Assembly: GCA_023055355.1 (NCBI GenBank)
Contig: JALJCS010000029.1
Coordinates: 8,123,001 to 8,187,000 of the forward strand
Direction of reading: 5' to 3'
From: Agelaius tricolor
Lineage: Eukaryota > Chordata > Aves > Passeriformes > Icteridae
Length of the DNA stretch: 64,000 bases
Below are positions 1 to 10,600 of the stretch, in pieces; the first letter of the stretch is position 1, and each line of letters begins with the position of its first letter. Position numbers and translations under genes: made by a program. The notes beneath the pieces were generated by a model. It was not told where the DNA came from and did not search any database. It was given only the letters and a program-made list of their open reading frames with translations.

Positions 1-894
1 TGCTCGGGCCATGGCCGGGCCATGGGATCTGCTGCAGGAGGCTCTGCAGGGCTCTGGGCTCCCTCCAGGGGCTGGGGAGAGCAGCAGAGCAAGGGGCCAG
101 CGCTGCCCTTGCTGGGCTGCTGCACAGAATGGCACAGTGGAGCATTTAAAATACATTAAAGGAGCCCTCCCTTTGAAGTGGGAAACTATCTCTATTTAAT
201 CAGAGAGAAACAACTTTTCAAAAGATTCCCCCCCCCCCCTCCTCTTTACCTTCATCTGTCTGGCTTCTCCTGTGGATAGTACCATGAATAAAACATGCAT
301 ATCCCAATTAAATCTTGATTTAATTTCTCTTCTTTGCAAAGCTGATGAACTCGAGTGCTTTCATAAAGACACGAGCATTAGCATTCTTTTGTGCAGTACC
401 AGCCAGTCAGAGGAACAAGGGACTGAAATAATCACCCACCTCTCTCCTGGCCTTGCCAAGCTCTGCGTGGCTGGAGAATAAACCCTGGGCTGGGATCATC
501 CTCTGGAGCAGCAGCCGGGCTGGGAAAAAGAAACTGGTGCAACAAAGTTTAGTTTCTGAACCAAAAATCACACAGAACATCACTTTAGGTAAAGGTCTGT
601 TCTCTCAGGAAGAAATGAAGCCCTAAAAAACCAGCACGCCTCAAACTTTCTTTGCTGAAGACCTTTTACTTTAAAAAAAAGAAAAAAAGTCCATAAGCTC
701 TCTCAGAACAAATTTCCCCCAGAAAATTGTTTTTGCCCTTCCATTTTTAATAGGGATTTTTGAAATTCATTTCCTGCGTGGCTCTATATGGAGCTGCCGA
801 AATGTCACCATGGTGATTGTCCTCGTGACATTTCCATTCAGGTTTTACAGCAGGAAAACAAATACATGGCTGGGCTGGGACAGGGCAGGAGGGG
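1..894. other. Unassigned single-copy sequence, no gene recognised
   Basis: No exon, RNA gene or transposon could be recognised. The stretch starts GC-rich and becomes AT-rich after about 140. It contains a run of 12 C at 228-239 and A-rich tracts near 670-700. Two short open frames (11-199 and 272-481) have no recognisable domain and are what chance would give. It ends where the 13-bp minisatellite begins. Confidence 0.6.
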
Positions 895-1828
895 CTGGAT
901 CCCCTGGATGGATGCCCTGGATGCATCCCCTGGATGGATCCCCTGGATGGATCCCTTGCATGGATCTCCTGGATGGATCCCCTGGATGGATGCCCTGGAT
1001 GGATCCCTTGGATGGATGCCCTGGATGCATCCCCTGGATGGATCTCCTGGATGGATGCCCTGGATGGATGCCCTGGGTGGATCCCCAAGATGGATGCCCT
1101 GGATGGATCCCTTGGATGGATGCCCTGGATGGATGCCCTGGATGGATCCCTTGGATGGATGCCCTGGATGGATGCCCTGGATGGATCTCCTGGATGGATG
1201 CCCTGGATGGATCCCCAAGATGGATCCTCAAGATGGATCCCCAAGATGGATCCCCAAGATGGATCCCCAAGATGAATCCCCTGGATGGATCCCGTGTATG
1301 GATCCCTTGGATGGATGCCTTGGATGGATGCCCTGGATGGATGCCCTGGATGGATCCCCAGGATGGATCCCCAGGATGAATCCCCTGGATGGATCCCATG
1401 TATGGATGCCCTGGATGGATCCCCAGGATGGATGCCCTGGGTGGATCCCCAAGATGGATCCCCAAGATGAATCCCCTGGATGGATCCCATGTATGGATCC
1501 CCTGGATGGATCCCTTGGATGGATCCCCAAGATGAATCCCCTGGATGGATGCCCTGGATGGATCCCCAAGATGAATCCCCTGGATGGATGCCCTGGATGG
1601 ATCCCTTGGATGGATCCCGTGTATGGATGCCCTGGATGGATGCCCTGGATGGATGCCCTGGATGGATCCCGTGTATGGATGCCCTGGATGGATCCCCTGG
1701 ATGGATGCCCTGGATGCATCCCCTGGATGGATCCCCAAGATGAATCCCCTGGATGGATCCCGTGTATGGATGCCCTGGATGGATCCCCTGGATGGATGCC
1801 CTGGATGGATGCCCTGGATGGATCCCTG
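895..1828 (+). repeat. 13-bp minisatellite, about 72 copies
   Basis: Tandem copies of a 13-bp unit of the form CTGGATGGATGCC, with variants ending in CCC or carrying CCAAGATGGATC, CCGTGTATGGATC or CTGGATGCATCCC. Three units make 39 bp, or 13 codons, and the unit has no stop in several frames. Both strands therefore show long open frames here (up to 430 codons) with a monotonous Trp-Met-Asp or Ile-His-Pro-Gly pattern. These are by-products of the repeat, not genes. Variant units cluster between 1210 and 1580, suggesting local amplification of sub-blocks. The GGATGGAT core links it to the GGAT arrays near 18.1 and 55.8 kb. Confidence 0.97.
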
Positions 1829-2627
1829 GCTGTGGGGACAGGACTGGAGCCCTCAGCTGCCCTGGCTCAGTGCAGGGCACAGTGCAGGGCCAGGCTCCTG
1901 ATGGCAGCTCCTGGTTCTGCCCCACAGAACCGCCCTGGAGCTGCCCCTGGCTGCAGGGCATGGCCTGGGCTCCAGCTGAGCCCTCCTGCTGCATCAGCAT
2001 TCCCGGTGCATGCTGTAAAAGCAGCCATTTGCAGCCATTTATTTACACCCGAGGAAAGTTTTGCTCTGAGTTGGTTCTGATTTACGGCCGCGCTGCTGCG
2101 TGCGCGTGTGCAGCCTTGGAAATATTGGATTTATTGGCTGTGCCAGACCCTGTGTGCTGGCCTTGGCAGTGCCATCCCTTCCCAGGGCTCTGCTGTCACC
2201 TCCCTGGGGGTGGGGGCCCGTGCTGTGCCCCTGATCTCAGGTGGGCATGGGAGGGGAAGGGCGGCCTGCCCTGCCTGCCCTGGGCAGCAGAGAGGGGCAC
2301 CAGGAAAGGTGGGGTGGGCAGGGGAGACTCTGGCACCTGTTCAGATGCACAATGGAACCTGCCCAAAGCACACCAACCTGCCTCACAGCACGGCATCCTT
2401 CATGGTAAAACCAGAAAGAATTAGCAACGGAGCGTTATCAGGTGGAGAAAAACATGAATGGAGAAATGGCAGAGAGGGAGGCGGAATTTGGGCTGAGTTA
2501 ATGAAACCACACATCCTCCAGTGCCTGTGAGGGAGCTGGCCAGGCCTCCTCGGGCCCCACTGGCCCTGAGAGCACAGGATCCATCCTGGAGGAAGGGATT
2601 TGTCAGCAGGAGCAACTTCTCCTTCTG
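1829..2627. other. GC-rich unassigned spacer between minisatellites
   Basis: GC-rich sequence with no recognised exon or transposon. It holds short G-runs near 2210-2320 and a near-duplicate of GCAGCCATTT around 2022-2041. Open frames here are extensions of frames from the flanking repeat. Confidence 0.5.
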
Positions 2628-2998
2628 AGGAGCAGCACACGGGGGATGTTTCCAGCTGTGGAGCTCCAGGAGCAGCACACGGGGGATGTTCCCAGCTGTG
2701 GAGCTCCAGGAGCAGCACACGGGGGTGTTTCCAGCTGTAGAGCTCCAGGAGCAGCACATGGGGGATGTTCCCAGCTGTGGAGCTCCAGGAGCAGCACATG
2801 GGGGATGTTCCCAGCTGTGGAGCTCCAGGAGCAGCACACGGGGGATGTTCCCAGCTGTGGAGCTCCAGGAGCAGCACACGGGGGATGTTTCCAGCTGTGG
2901 AGCTCCAGGAGCAGCACATGGGGGATGTTTCCAGCTGTGGAGCTCCAGGAGCAGCACATGGGGGGTGTTTCCAGCTGTGGAGCTCCAGGAGCAGCACT
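2628..2998 (+). repeat. 40-bp minisatellite, about 9 copies
   Basis: Copies of a 40-bp unit beginning CCAGCTGTGGAGCTCCAGGA and continuing through AGCAGCACACGGGGGATGTT. Copies differ mainly at ACACG versus ACATG and at TTCC versus TTTC. The copy near 2731 is one base short, which shifts the reading frame between copies. The unit contains CAGCTG and GAGCTC palindromes. Open frames on both strands here are repeat artefacts. Confidence 0.97.
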
Positions 2999-3378
2999 GC
3001 TCTCCATCCTGGATAAATCCTGTCATGTGGCTCCCAAGCAAACCCCTGGCTGTGGGTGTGGGTGGCCGTGGAGCACTCTGCAGCCTCCATGGGGTTAATA
3101 AAGAGAGGCATCCCCGTGCTAAGTTACAGGGCAAAGCTCAATTAAGTTGGGAACTGAAATGGATAATTCCATTAAAATGGATTTATTCACTGTGCCGCTG
3201 CCATACCTGTTGTGCTGAGGGAAAGCTTCAGTGGGCGTTTGCATTTTCCCAACGTTGCTCAGTGTCCTTGTCCTCCCCAGACGCCTGTGGCAGGTGGAGG
3301 AGCCATCAGGACACGTGGCAGAGCTGGAGCTGCCGTCCTGGGCTCTGCCCACCCTGTCTGTGCTGGTGCAGCCAGGGC
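2999..3378. other. Unassigned spacer
   Basis: No gene or transposon recognised. An AT-richer block with ATTAA words lies near 3095-3190, followed by GC-rich sequence leading into the 102-bp repeat. Confidence 0.45.
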
Positions 3379-3684
3379 AAAGGCAGGAGCTGGCACCAAC
3401 CAGGCTGCTCTGCCCGGGTCCCCAGCAATGAGGGGACACTGCAGGGCTGATCTCTGTGCTGAGATGAAGCTCAGCACACCAAAGGCAGGAGCTGGCACCA
3501 GCCAGGCTGCTCTGCCCGGGTCCCCAGCAATGAGGGGACACTGCAGGGCTGATCTCTGTGCTGAGATGAAGCTCAGCACACCAAAGGCAGGAGCTGGCAC
3601 CAGCCAGGCTGCTCTGCCCGGGTCCCCAGCAATGAGGGGACACTGCAGGGCTGATCTCTGTGCTGAGATGAAGCTCAGCACACC
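3379..3684 (+). repeat. 102-bp tandem repeat, 3 near-identical copies
   Basis: Three head-to-tail copies of a 102-bp unit, at 3379-3480, 3481-3582 and 3583-3684. Each begins AAAGGCAGGAGCTGGCACCA. By eye the second and third copies are identical, and the first differs only at one base (ACCAACC for ACCAGCC). Because 102 is divisible by three, open frames pass through all copies on both strands (for example 3212-3694 plus and 3259-3927 minus). This does not make them genes. The near-identity suggests very recent duplication or an assembly effect. Confidence 0.97.
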
Positions 3685-4577
3685 AGGACCATGAGCTGGG
3701 TGTGTGCAGCCCTGCTCCACCTTCCTTGGAACAGCCTCATTTTGAGCTCCCGTTTGTTGTTGGGCCTGCAAGGCACAGCAGAAAGGAAGAGCTCGGGATG
3801 GGCAGAGCAGGGCTGTCCCTGTGCCCCCCCTCTGCCAGGCACAGCTCCAGGAAAGCTCCAGAAATCCTCTGGAAGCCCTGAAGGCACCACCCAGCCCCAG
3901 CTGTGCTGCCCTGGCCGCCACTTCCACTCATCCCAGGAGCGTCAGGCAGCACAGGGGGAAATAAAAAACAAACCTTGAACGCTTAAGGAAGGAATTGTTT
4001 CATCCTCTCCAAAGGTCAGTCGCTTTAAACTGGGTTCAAGCCGCGGGGGCACCTTTCAGTTTCGTTCCTTCTGTTTAATTCTCAGCAGTTCGTTAAAGGC
4101 TGACCCTGCTGCTCTCAGCGTGGCTGACCATGGCCAGGCAGACACAAACCCCTCTGCCTCCCAGCTGTTAAACTGCCAGGATATTTTAGGGTCTCTCCTT
4201 AGTATTTCTGGTGGTGACTGCGTCTCTATCAGAACCCTTGGCAGCGGCAGAGAGGAGAAGCAGCAGGAGATAATAGGAAAGAATAGAAGAACGAAGCCAC
4301 CCAATGCCATTTCTTGTGAGCTGAGGAAAGGTCAGGGGAGATTGTGGGCAGTTATCTCCCTGCTGCCACTGATAAAGCTCAGGAGAGCTCATGGCCACCA
4401 GTGGCTGCTTCAAACAAAGAGATATTTAATTAAAGCCCACAAAAAGAAAAGGAAGGATGAGTCCTTTAGAGATAAATTCCTATCAGCCAGGCTTGAAGGT
4501 CCATGGAAGCTGAGATTTAATCCTCCTGCAGGTGCCTGGCCACCAGTTCTGTGCTCTGTGCCCAGGGTGGCCCTGAG
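3685..4577. other. Unassigned spacer with AT-rich half
   Basis: The first half is GC-rich. From about 3950 to 4500 it is AT-richer, with TTTAAA, TTAAT and GATAA words. No exon, RNA gene or mobile element was recognised. Confidence 0.45.
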
Positions 4578-4895
4578 GCACCCCAGCAGTGAGGGTTGGG
4601 GATAAGGGTGGATCTGGAACCCCAGCAGTGAGGGTTGGGGACTGAGGGTGGATCTGGCACCCCAGCAGTGAGGGTTGGGGAGCAGAGTGGATCTGGCAGC
4701 CCAGCAGTGAGGGTTGGGGACTGAGGGTGGATCTGGCACCCCAGCAGTGAGGTTTGGGCAGTGGGGTGGATCTGGCAGCCCAGCAGTGAGGGTTGGGGAC
4801 TGAGGGTGGATCTGGCAGCCCAGCAGTGAGGGTTGGGGACTGAGGGTGGATCTGGCAGCCCAGCAGTGAGGGTTGGGGACTGAGGGTGGATCTGG
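4578..4895 (+). repeat. 40-bp minisatellite, 8 copies
   Basis: Eight copies of a unit of about 40 bp built from CCCAGCAGTGAGGGTTGGGG followed by ACTGAGGGTGGATCTGGCA. The first, third and fifth copies carry small changes (GATAAGG, GAGCAGAG, GGTTTGGGCAGTGGG), while the last three are nearly uniform. Minus-strand open frames with a Pro-Gln-Pro-Ser-Leu-Leu-Gly pattern arise from this array. Confidence 0.96.
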
Positions 4896-5650
4896 CCCTG
4901 CAAGGACGTGGCCACAGCACCAATGTCCCCGGCAATATTCACACGTGGGCTCTCCATCCCTGCAGCCCCAAAGCCTGCCCGAGCACCCCGGCCCTTGCCA
5001 AGGGGGTTCCAGCCGAGCCGGGCAGGCTCTGCCCGCCCAGGGCATTCAGACATCGCGCTTTATTTGTTTGCCTCATTCAGGCAGAGGTGGATGCGGCGCC
5101 CCCCGCCTGTCCAGGGCCGCTCGGAGGAAGGTGTTGATTGCTCGATGGGGGTTTGGGCCGAGCCAGGTCCCCCAAGAGCGGCAGTTTAATAAAAACACCA
5201 GCATGATTTATCATCTCTCAGGCTCGGGAGCAGCCTCTCTCTCCAGGTAAAAAACATCCTCGGAATCCGCGCTCCTCATTTGCATAGGTAATGGTCATAT
5301 CATTAACAGCTCATTAGGAGGAGAGCGGGGGTGACAAAACAAAAAGTCACAAACGCTGAGCGAGAGAGGAGCCAGTCCCTGCCTGGGGAGGGAACTCGAG
5401 GGTTTTCCAAAGCGGGGCTTAAAAAAGCCGGAGCCGTGCCTGGGAAAGCCAGGAAGATGCACGGGTCATTTGGACCTTATGGAATGTAACATATGAGGAG
5501 CGATGTGCTGAATGAAGGTTAAAATGCTCCTGTTGTGCCCATGGCAGCCCTGAACGGCTCGGGCTGGGGAGCGCCCGCGCTGCCTCCAAGGTGAAACGGA
5601 TGGGAGGGAGATAATTGAATTGTGGAGCAGGGAGAAGGGGCTGGGATGGA
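4896..5650. other. Non-coding block with octamer-like site
   Basis: From about 5160 to 5350 the sequence is rich in homeobox-like words (TTTAATAAAA, TCATTAACAGCTCATTAG) around an exact octamer ATTTGCAT at 5278-5285. A GGAATGT word of TEAD type lies near 5480. The texture suggests a conserved regulatory element, which is inference only. No exon recognised. Confidence 0.35.
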
Positions 5651-5806
5651 GCTGGCAAAGGGACTGGGATGGCACAGGGACGGAGGTGGCACAGGGATGG
5701 GGTGACACAGGGATGGAGGTGGCACAGGGACGGAGGTGGCACAGGGACGGAGGTGGCACAGGGATGGGGATGGTACAGGGATGGGGATGGCACAGGGATG
5801 GAGCTC
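5651..5806 (+). repeat. 17-bp minisatellite, about 8 copies
   Basis: Tandem units of the form CACAGGGATGGAGGTGG, alternating GGGAC and GGGAT. One copy is reduced to CACAGGGATGGGGTGA. Open frames on both strands here (Gly-Thr-Gly-Met type) are artefacts of the repeat. Confidence 0.92.
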
Positions 5807-5944
5807 CTGGTTCCTGCCCTCGGGGTCCCTGTGCAGGGTCCCCACAGCCACAGGGCAGCTGAAATGTCACCTCCCCACCCACCCTGTGCTTCTCCAGGTG
5901 CCCCGGGATACCCTGGGACTGAAAGAATGGGAGAAGGCAATAAT

Positions 5945-6130
5945 GGGAACGTGGGGCAGCCCTGGTGAGAAGGGTTTGTGTCCAAATACAATAACAGGAA
6001 CATGGGGCAGCCCTGGTGAGAAGGGTTTGTGTCCAAATACAATAACAGGAACATGGGGCAGCCCTGGTGAGAAGGGTTTGTGTCCAAATACAATAACAGG
6101 AACATGGGGCAGCCCTGGTGAGAAGGGTTG
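5945..6130 (+). repeat. 51-bp tandem repeat, 3.6 copies
   Basis: Units of 51 bp starting GGAACATGGGGCAGCCCTGG and ending in CCAAATACAATAACA. The copies are almost identical. The first carries GGAACGTGG, and the last ends early at AAGGGTTGTGTCC. The unit length is divisible by three, so the 17-residue repeats in both strands are an open-frame artefact. Confidence 0.96.
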
Positions 6131-6863
6131 TGTCCCGAGCTGGTATTAACCCTGCTGGGATGGGGCTGCCCTGCTGGGAATGCTCCTGGGATGCTTTATT
6201 GGCATGTTAAGAACTGGGAAAACAACCAAAGAGAGAAGCAGAACTGGTTCTGACAGCTTTCAGGAGAAGTTGAGGATAAAAGCAGGAACTGGCTCCTCTG
6301 TCCTCAGGGGTCATTCCGGTCGCTCGGCGTGGGGATTGGTCTCTCCCTTTGCGTTTGAAGCCGCCCCTCTCTGGGAAGGGCTGTCCCCAGGAGATGCCCG
6401 GCTGGACAGCTCCCATTGACACTGGTGTGCTCCTGTGAAGCGTCGCTGCTGCTCTGCTCGCCTTTAATTGTGGTTATTTTAGGACACGAGTGCGGCTGGG
6501 GGAGGTGTCATTCCCTGCTCTGCTGGCTCCAAATGCAGCCCTTCAGCGAGGAGATGGAACACAGAGCTCACACACTCCCAAAACCAAACTGCTCCCAGCC
6601 CTTGCCCCAAACCAGCCCCTCTCTCTCTCTGCTGTGCCAGGGATGGCTGAGGAGCGTCCCTCACCCTGGGCAGTGACGCTCCTGCATCACTGGGATGGAG
6701 AGGGCCGGGATTTCTCCTCTCTCCCCTCTCCTCTCCTCCTGGCAGCGTTTTGCTCGCTCACAATGGAGAGGAGCATCATCTCCATGGCTCTGCCAATGCC
6801 CTCCAGCAGCCAGGAAGGCCCCACAGCTGCCACAGCTTCTGGGAAACCTCTGGGAGGCCAAGG
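6131..6863. other. Unassigned spacer
   Basis: Mixed composition with pyrimidine-rich stretches near 6615-6640 and 6710-6740. No exon, RNA gene or transposon recognised. Confidence 0.45.
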
Positions 6864-7325
6864 CTCCTGCTCTCCTGCCCTCCTGCATCCCTGCTCTCCT
6901 GCATCCCTGCATCCCTGCTGCTCTCCTGCATCCCTGCATCCCTGCATCCCTGCTCCTGCCCTCCTGCATCCCTGCATCCCTGCATCCCTGCATCCCTGCA
7001 TTCCTGCATCCCTGCTCCTGCCCTCCTGCATCCCTGCATCCCTGCATCCCTGCATCCCTGCATTCCTGCATCCCTGCTCCTGCCCTCCTGCATCCCTGCT
7101 CTCCTGCATCCCTGCATCCCTGCTGCTCTCCTGCATCCCTGCATCCCTGCTGCCCTCCTGCATCCCTGCTCCTGCCCTCCTGCATCCCTGCATCCCTGCA
7201 TCCCTGCATCCCTGCATCCCTGCTCCTGCCCTCCTGCATCCCTGCATCCCTGCTGCTCTCCTGCATCCCTGCATCCCTGCTCCTGCTCTCCTGCTCCTGC
7301 TCCTGCTCTCCTGCATCCCCGCTCC
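6864..7325 (+). repeat. 9-bp C-rich minisatellite with 62-bp higher-order unit
   Basis: Degenerate tandem CATCCCTGC units (9 bp) broken by CTCCTGC and TGCTCTCCTGC blocks. A higher-order 62-bp unit that begins TGCTCCTGCCCTCCTGCATC is repeated exactly at 6951-7012 and 7013-7074, with a diverging third copy from 7075. All six frames contain long cysteine- and proline-rich or Asp-Ala-Gly-Met-Gln runs. These are repeat artefacts. Confidence 0.96.
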
Positions 7326-9054
7326 TTCCCAGGGCACGGAGTTTCCAACACCTCTGAGGGCAGAGGGACAACTCCAGGTGGGAATGTCCTGCTCCACTGA
7401 CTGGCTGGAGAGAACCAGGACTCTTAGTGCTAAGCTGCAGCCCGTGTAACACAGAAAATGGTATTAAAGGATTTGCTTTTCATGACCATAATTCAGAGTT
7501 AGCACACATTTGATGTTTAATGTATGAACCACAGGTGATTTCAGACTGGCATGGCCTTTTCTAAATAGTGTTTTAATCTTAGGGGGTTTTTCAGTTTTTT
7601 AAGGTTTGGCTACTCAGCCTGTCAGACAAGAGGAGAACAAAACCACAGCAAAGCTGGGTATGAGAATCCAATGTGGGCAGAGGCTTTTGTTCCGTCTTTT
7701 ATTGAGGTTTTACCTCTAATCTCTGCCTTTTGATGCAATTTAAGATTAAGGAAATGAAAGGCAAGGCTGCCTGCGAACAGTTATCCAAACAGGACAGCCA
7801 AGGGGCGCTTCCAGGCACTGCTGTAAGAGGCTTTGGGCAGCTTTCCCCAAAGGGAGCAGCCAGAGACTCTGCAGCAGCTCCTGGGGCAGTGGGAACGGGG
7901 CCCCCCTGCTCTGCACAGACCTCCTGGCACCCCCATCCAGCCCAATCCAGCCCCTGGCAGGGGATTCCTGGCAGCGCAGGTGCTGGGATGCTCTGAGGGC
8001 TCCAGGGAGGCACCAGCTCAGACTGATGTGTGTGGGGATAAATCCTGTGCTGGATCCCTTCCAGGGAGGCCCCAACCCCAGGCAAACCCCATCACGCCGT
8101 GGGCAGGAGCTGTGTTTGTATTCCCAGCCGGTGCACACCTTGAACGGCTCAGACAATGGGGGAAAACCGAATTCCTGCCAGGAAAAACAACTCAAATAAT
8201 CAAGGCCCTCCATGTGGCACCGGTGATAAATTCGTGCTACTTACCCTGACGAGCTGAAAGGTCACGAGCAGACCTTCCAAAATAATTATTAAATAACTTT
8301 GCCATTTGTTCAGGATCAGTTGTGACCTTATTACTGGGAGCAGGAGATGATATCTCCACATCCTGGGCACAGATCCAAGGAGGTCATTAGCAACAATGCT
8401 CCATCCCAAATTTTGCAAGGGGAGGGAGGATTTCTCTTCAACCAACACAGGGAGATTTCCAGGCTTTTGTCTCGCTGGCAAACGACCTGTGAGGACTGGG
8501 AAGATCCATCTTCCCTCCTCAGATCATATAAATGTTTCAGCAGCCTTGAAGGGGGCGAAGGGCACAGTCAGGAAGAAATGTTCTGTCACTGCAAATGTTT
8601 TAGCTCAGCCCAGAATCAAGAACCATAAATAAAATCCTCTTTAGTGCTGGGACATTTGCCTCGCTGTGTGCCCGTGCTGGCACCAGTCACACACGGGACG
8701 TGTCTTTAAACCCAAAACGATCTCAGGATCAGAGACGGGAGCCAGTGCAGCAAGGGTTGTTCCTTTCAAGTTAAACAAAGACTCCCAAGGCCCTGTGCAA
8801 GCTCATTTCCAGTCAAATGAAACACTATTTGGGCAAAAAAAGAAAAAGCAGCCATTCTGTGCAGGCCTGGCCCCGCAGCTCCTCCCTGACGGTGAGGACA
8901 CAAAGGGGGGCTCAGGTCCAGGAGGTGTCAGCTCTGCAGGGATGGGCATCAGGAGCCGGGGCTGTGCCCTCTGCCCGGCTCCCAGCCCTTCCCTGCAGCT
9001 CCTCGGCCTCCTGGCTGTCCCCGTGTCCCCCTCGGGCCCTGCCAGCCCTGCCGG
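7326..9054. other. Non-coding stretch with nuclear-receptor-like motifs
   Basis: From 7440 to 7740 it is AT-rich with no recognised element. The segment 8216-8345 is AT-rich and contains AAGGTC at 8258-8263 and its exact reverse complement GACCTT at 8271-8276, plus TGACCTTA about 45 bp further on. These are half-sites of nuclear-receptor type. No exon or transposon recognised in the rest. Confidence 0.35.
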
Positions 9055-9300
9055 GTAATGGGATCAGCCGCGAGAGCCATTAGTGGAGCCGTTTGCCCTC
9101 CGCTTTTACTGCGCTGAAAATTTAATTGGCTGATGATTCAGAGGAGAAATCCTTTCTCTTTACTTTCATCTGGCAGCCGCCTTTGTCCTCCCGGCATTCC
9201 AGCCTCCGCCACCGATTCCTCGAGGACAATCAAAACGGTCGTAGAAGAATTTCCGATACTTTCCACTGGCTCACTTTCTAATAAAGTGTAATAAAGTGCG
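9055..9300. other. Candidate conserved non-coding block
   Basis: AT-rich island inside GC-rich DNA. It contains GGGTAATGGGATCA, GAAAATTTAATTGGCTGATG and a direct duplication TAATAAAGTG(T/C) at 9281-9300. There is no stop-free coding signal and no transposon similarity that I recognise. The call as a regulatory element rests on texture only. Confidence 0.3.
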
Positions 9301-9350
9301 TGTCACAGCGCGGACAGCAGCACTCCCAGCCCGGGACGCAGCTCCTGGCG

Positions 9351-9722
9351 GGGCAGAGTGCAGCCCCATGGCTCACCCTTATCATTATGGGGGGATTGGA
9401 GCTGGCAGTGTCCCTGCGGCAGCTCCAGCCCCGGGGCAGTGCAGCTCCATCGCTCCAGCCCCGGGGCAGTGCAGCCCCATGGCTCACCCTTATCATTATC
9501 GGGGGGATTGGAGCGGGCAGTGACCCTGCGGCAGCTCCAGCCCCGGGGCAGTGCAGCTCCATCGCTCACCCTTATCATTATGGGGGGATGGATTGGAGCT
9601 GGCAGTGTCCCTGTGGCAGCTCCAGCCCCGGGGCAGAGTGCAGCCCCATGGCTCACCCTTATCATTATGGGGGGATTGGAGCTGGCAGTGTCCCTGCGGC
9701 AGCTCCAGCCCCGGGGCAGTGC
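9351..9722 (+). repeat. 81-bp minisatellite, 4 copies plus a 30-bp partial
   Basis: Units of about 81 bp run from GGGCAGTGCAGCCCCATGG through TCACCCTTATCATTATGGGG and GGATTGGAGCTGGCAGTG to CTCCAGCCCCG. A partial duplication (GCTCCATCGCTCCAGCCCC) sits in the first copy near 9440. One copy has an extra GGAT. Each unit keeps the GATA-type core TTATCATTAT, giving four evenly spaced copies. Open frames here are repeat artefacts. Confidence 0.95.
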
Positions 9723-10201
9723 GGGAGGAGCGGCCATCGGGCCCTGCTCTGGGGTCCAGGGGTCGCAGGTTGTTCAAAGCCCGGGTGATGCCCTGCGCTG
9801 GACACAGGGATGGCCCGGGTCAGCTGCTGAGCTGGAACTGTTGGCAGTTCTTGGCCATCACAGGAAAGGCAAGGCGGGCTCAGCCGTAATCCCCAACAGC
9901 CGTGGTCATCCTGGTCTTCATCATCTGAGAAGCCTTGGCATCAAAACGCGCAGTCTTACAGGCAGAACTAGCAAGCACCAACGTCGAACGAATCCACGGC
10001 TGCCCATCCCCGTTCCACACCTCCAAGAACCTGCCCTCGTTCCAGTCCAAGAAAGGAAGGGGTCAGCAGCGAGGTTTAACCCATTCCCAGCTGGTTCCTG
10101 GCTCTCCCAGCCCTGCCTGCTGCACTCGGGTGGGACCAGCCCGGGGGTCACAGAGCCCGTCCCTGGCTCCAGGGCTCCATCAGGCCAGGAGCTGCTTCTG
10201 C
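9723..10201. other. Unassigned spacer
   Basis: GC-rich with moderate CpG near 9900-10010. No gene or transposon recognised. Confidence 0.45.
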
Positions 10202-10313
10202 CAGCCCAGCCTGGCCCTGCTGGTCTCAGGTTTTGCCCCAGGACAGACAGACAGCCCAGCCTGGCCCTGCTGGTCTCAGGTTTTGCCCCAGGACAGACAG
10301 ACAGACAGACAGC
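10202..10313 (+). repeat. 50-bp tandem duplication with ACAG tail
   Basis: Two identical 50-bp copies, at 10202-10251 and 10252-10301, begin CAGCCCAGCCTGGCCCTGCT and end in GGACAGACAGA. The second runs into further ACAG tetranucleotides (to 10313), which probably mediated the duplication. Confidence 0.95.
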
Positions 10314-10464
10314 CCGGCTGGCAGCAGCGCTCACAGCCCCACCTCGGCATCACAGGCGCCTTTCTGATGTCGAACACGAATGCTCCTTGCTGCAGTTTAT
10401 GTTTATCTTGTCATCCTCATAGCAAACATGAAAACCTGTTTATTCTCTCCCTTTTCAGAGCTTT

Positions 10465-10600
10465 CCTTTAAATGTTTGAAGGCTGTTTGCATGTCTCGCC
10501 TCATCTTTCTCTTCCAGGATAAGTAAGCCAAAATTCCCTCTGCTTCCATCCTGTGTCAGTGTTTTATCTCCCTGCCTGTCCTGGTTGCTCTCCCCCAAGC
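10465..10600 (-). mobile_element. Old CR1-type LINE fragment (3' region, minus strand)
   Basis: Read on the plus strand, the order ATGTTTGAAGGCTG, CATGTCTCGCCTCATC, TTCTCTTCCAGGATAAGTAAGC and, further on, TGTCCTGGTTGCTCTCC follows the reverse complement of the CR1 3' untranslated region that I know from amniotes. Identity by eye is roughly 70%, so the copy is old. No open reverse transcriptase frame remains. Boundaries are approximate. Confidence 0.68.

Noticed and set aside
747..2000. 417- and 430-codon overlapping open frames on both strands
   Set aside because: Both are made by the 13-bp repeat. Open frames on both strands with different monotonous peptides are typical of repeats.
3379..3684. 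Possible CRISPR-like direct repeats
   Set aside because: The copies are contiguous with no unique spacers, and the sequence is vertebrate nuclear DNA.
4021..4060. GGGTTCAAGCC, similar to a tRNA T-loop
   Set aside because: No matching acceptor stem, anticodon arm or A box at the right distance.
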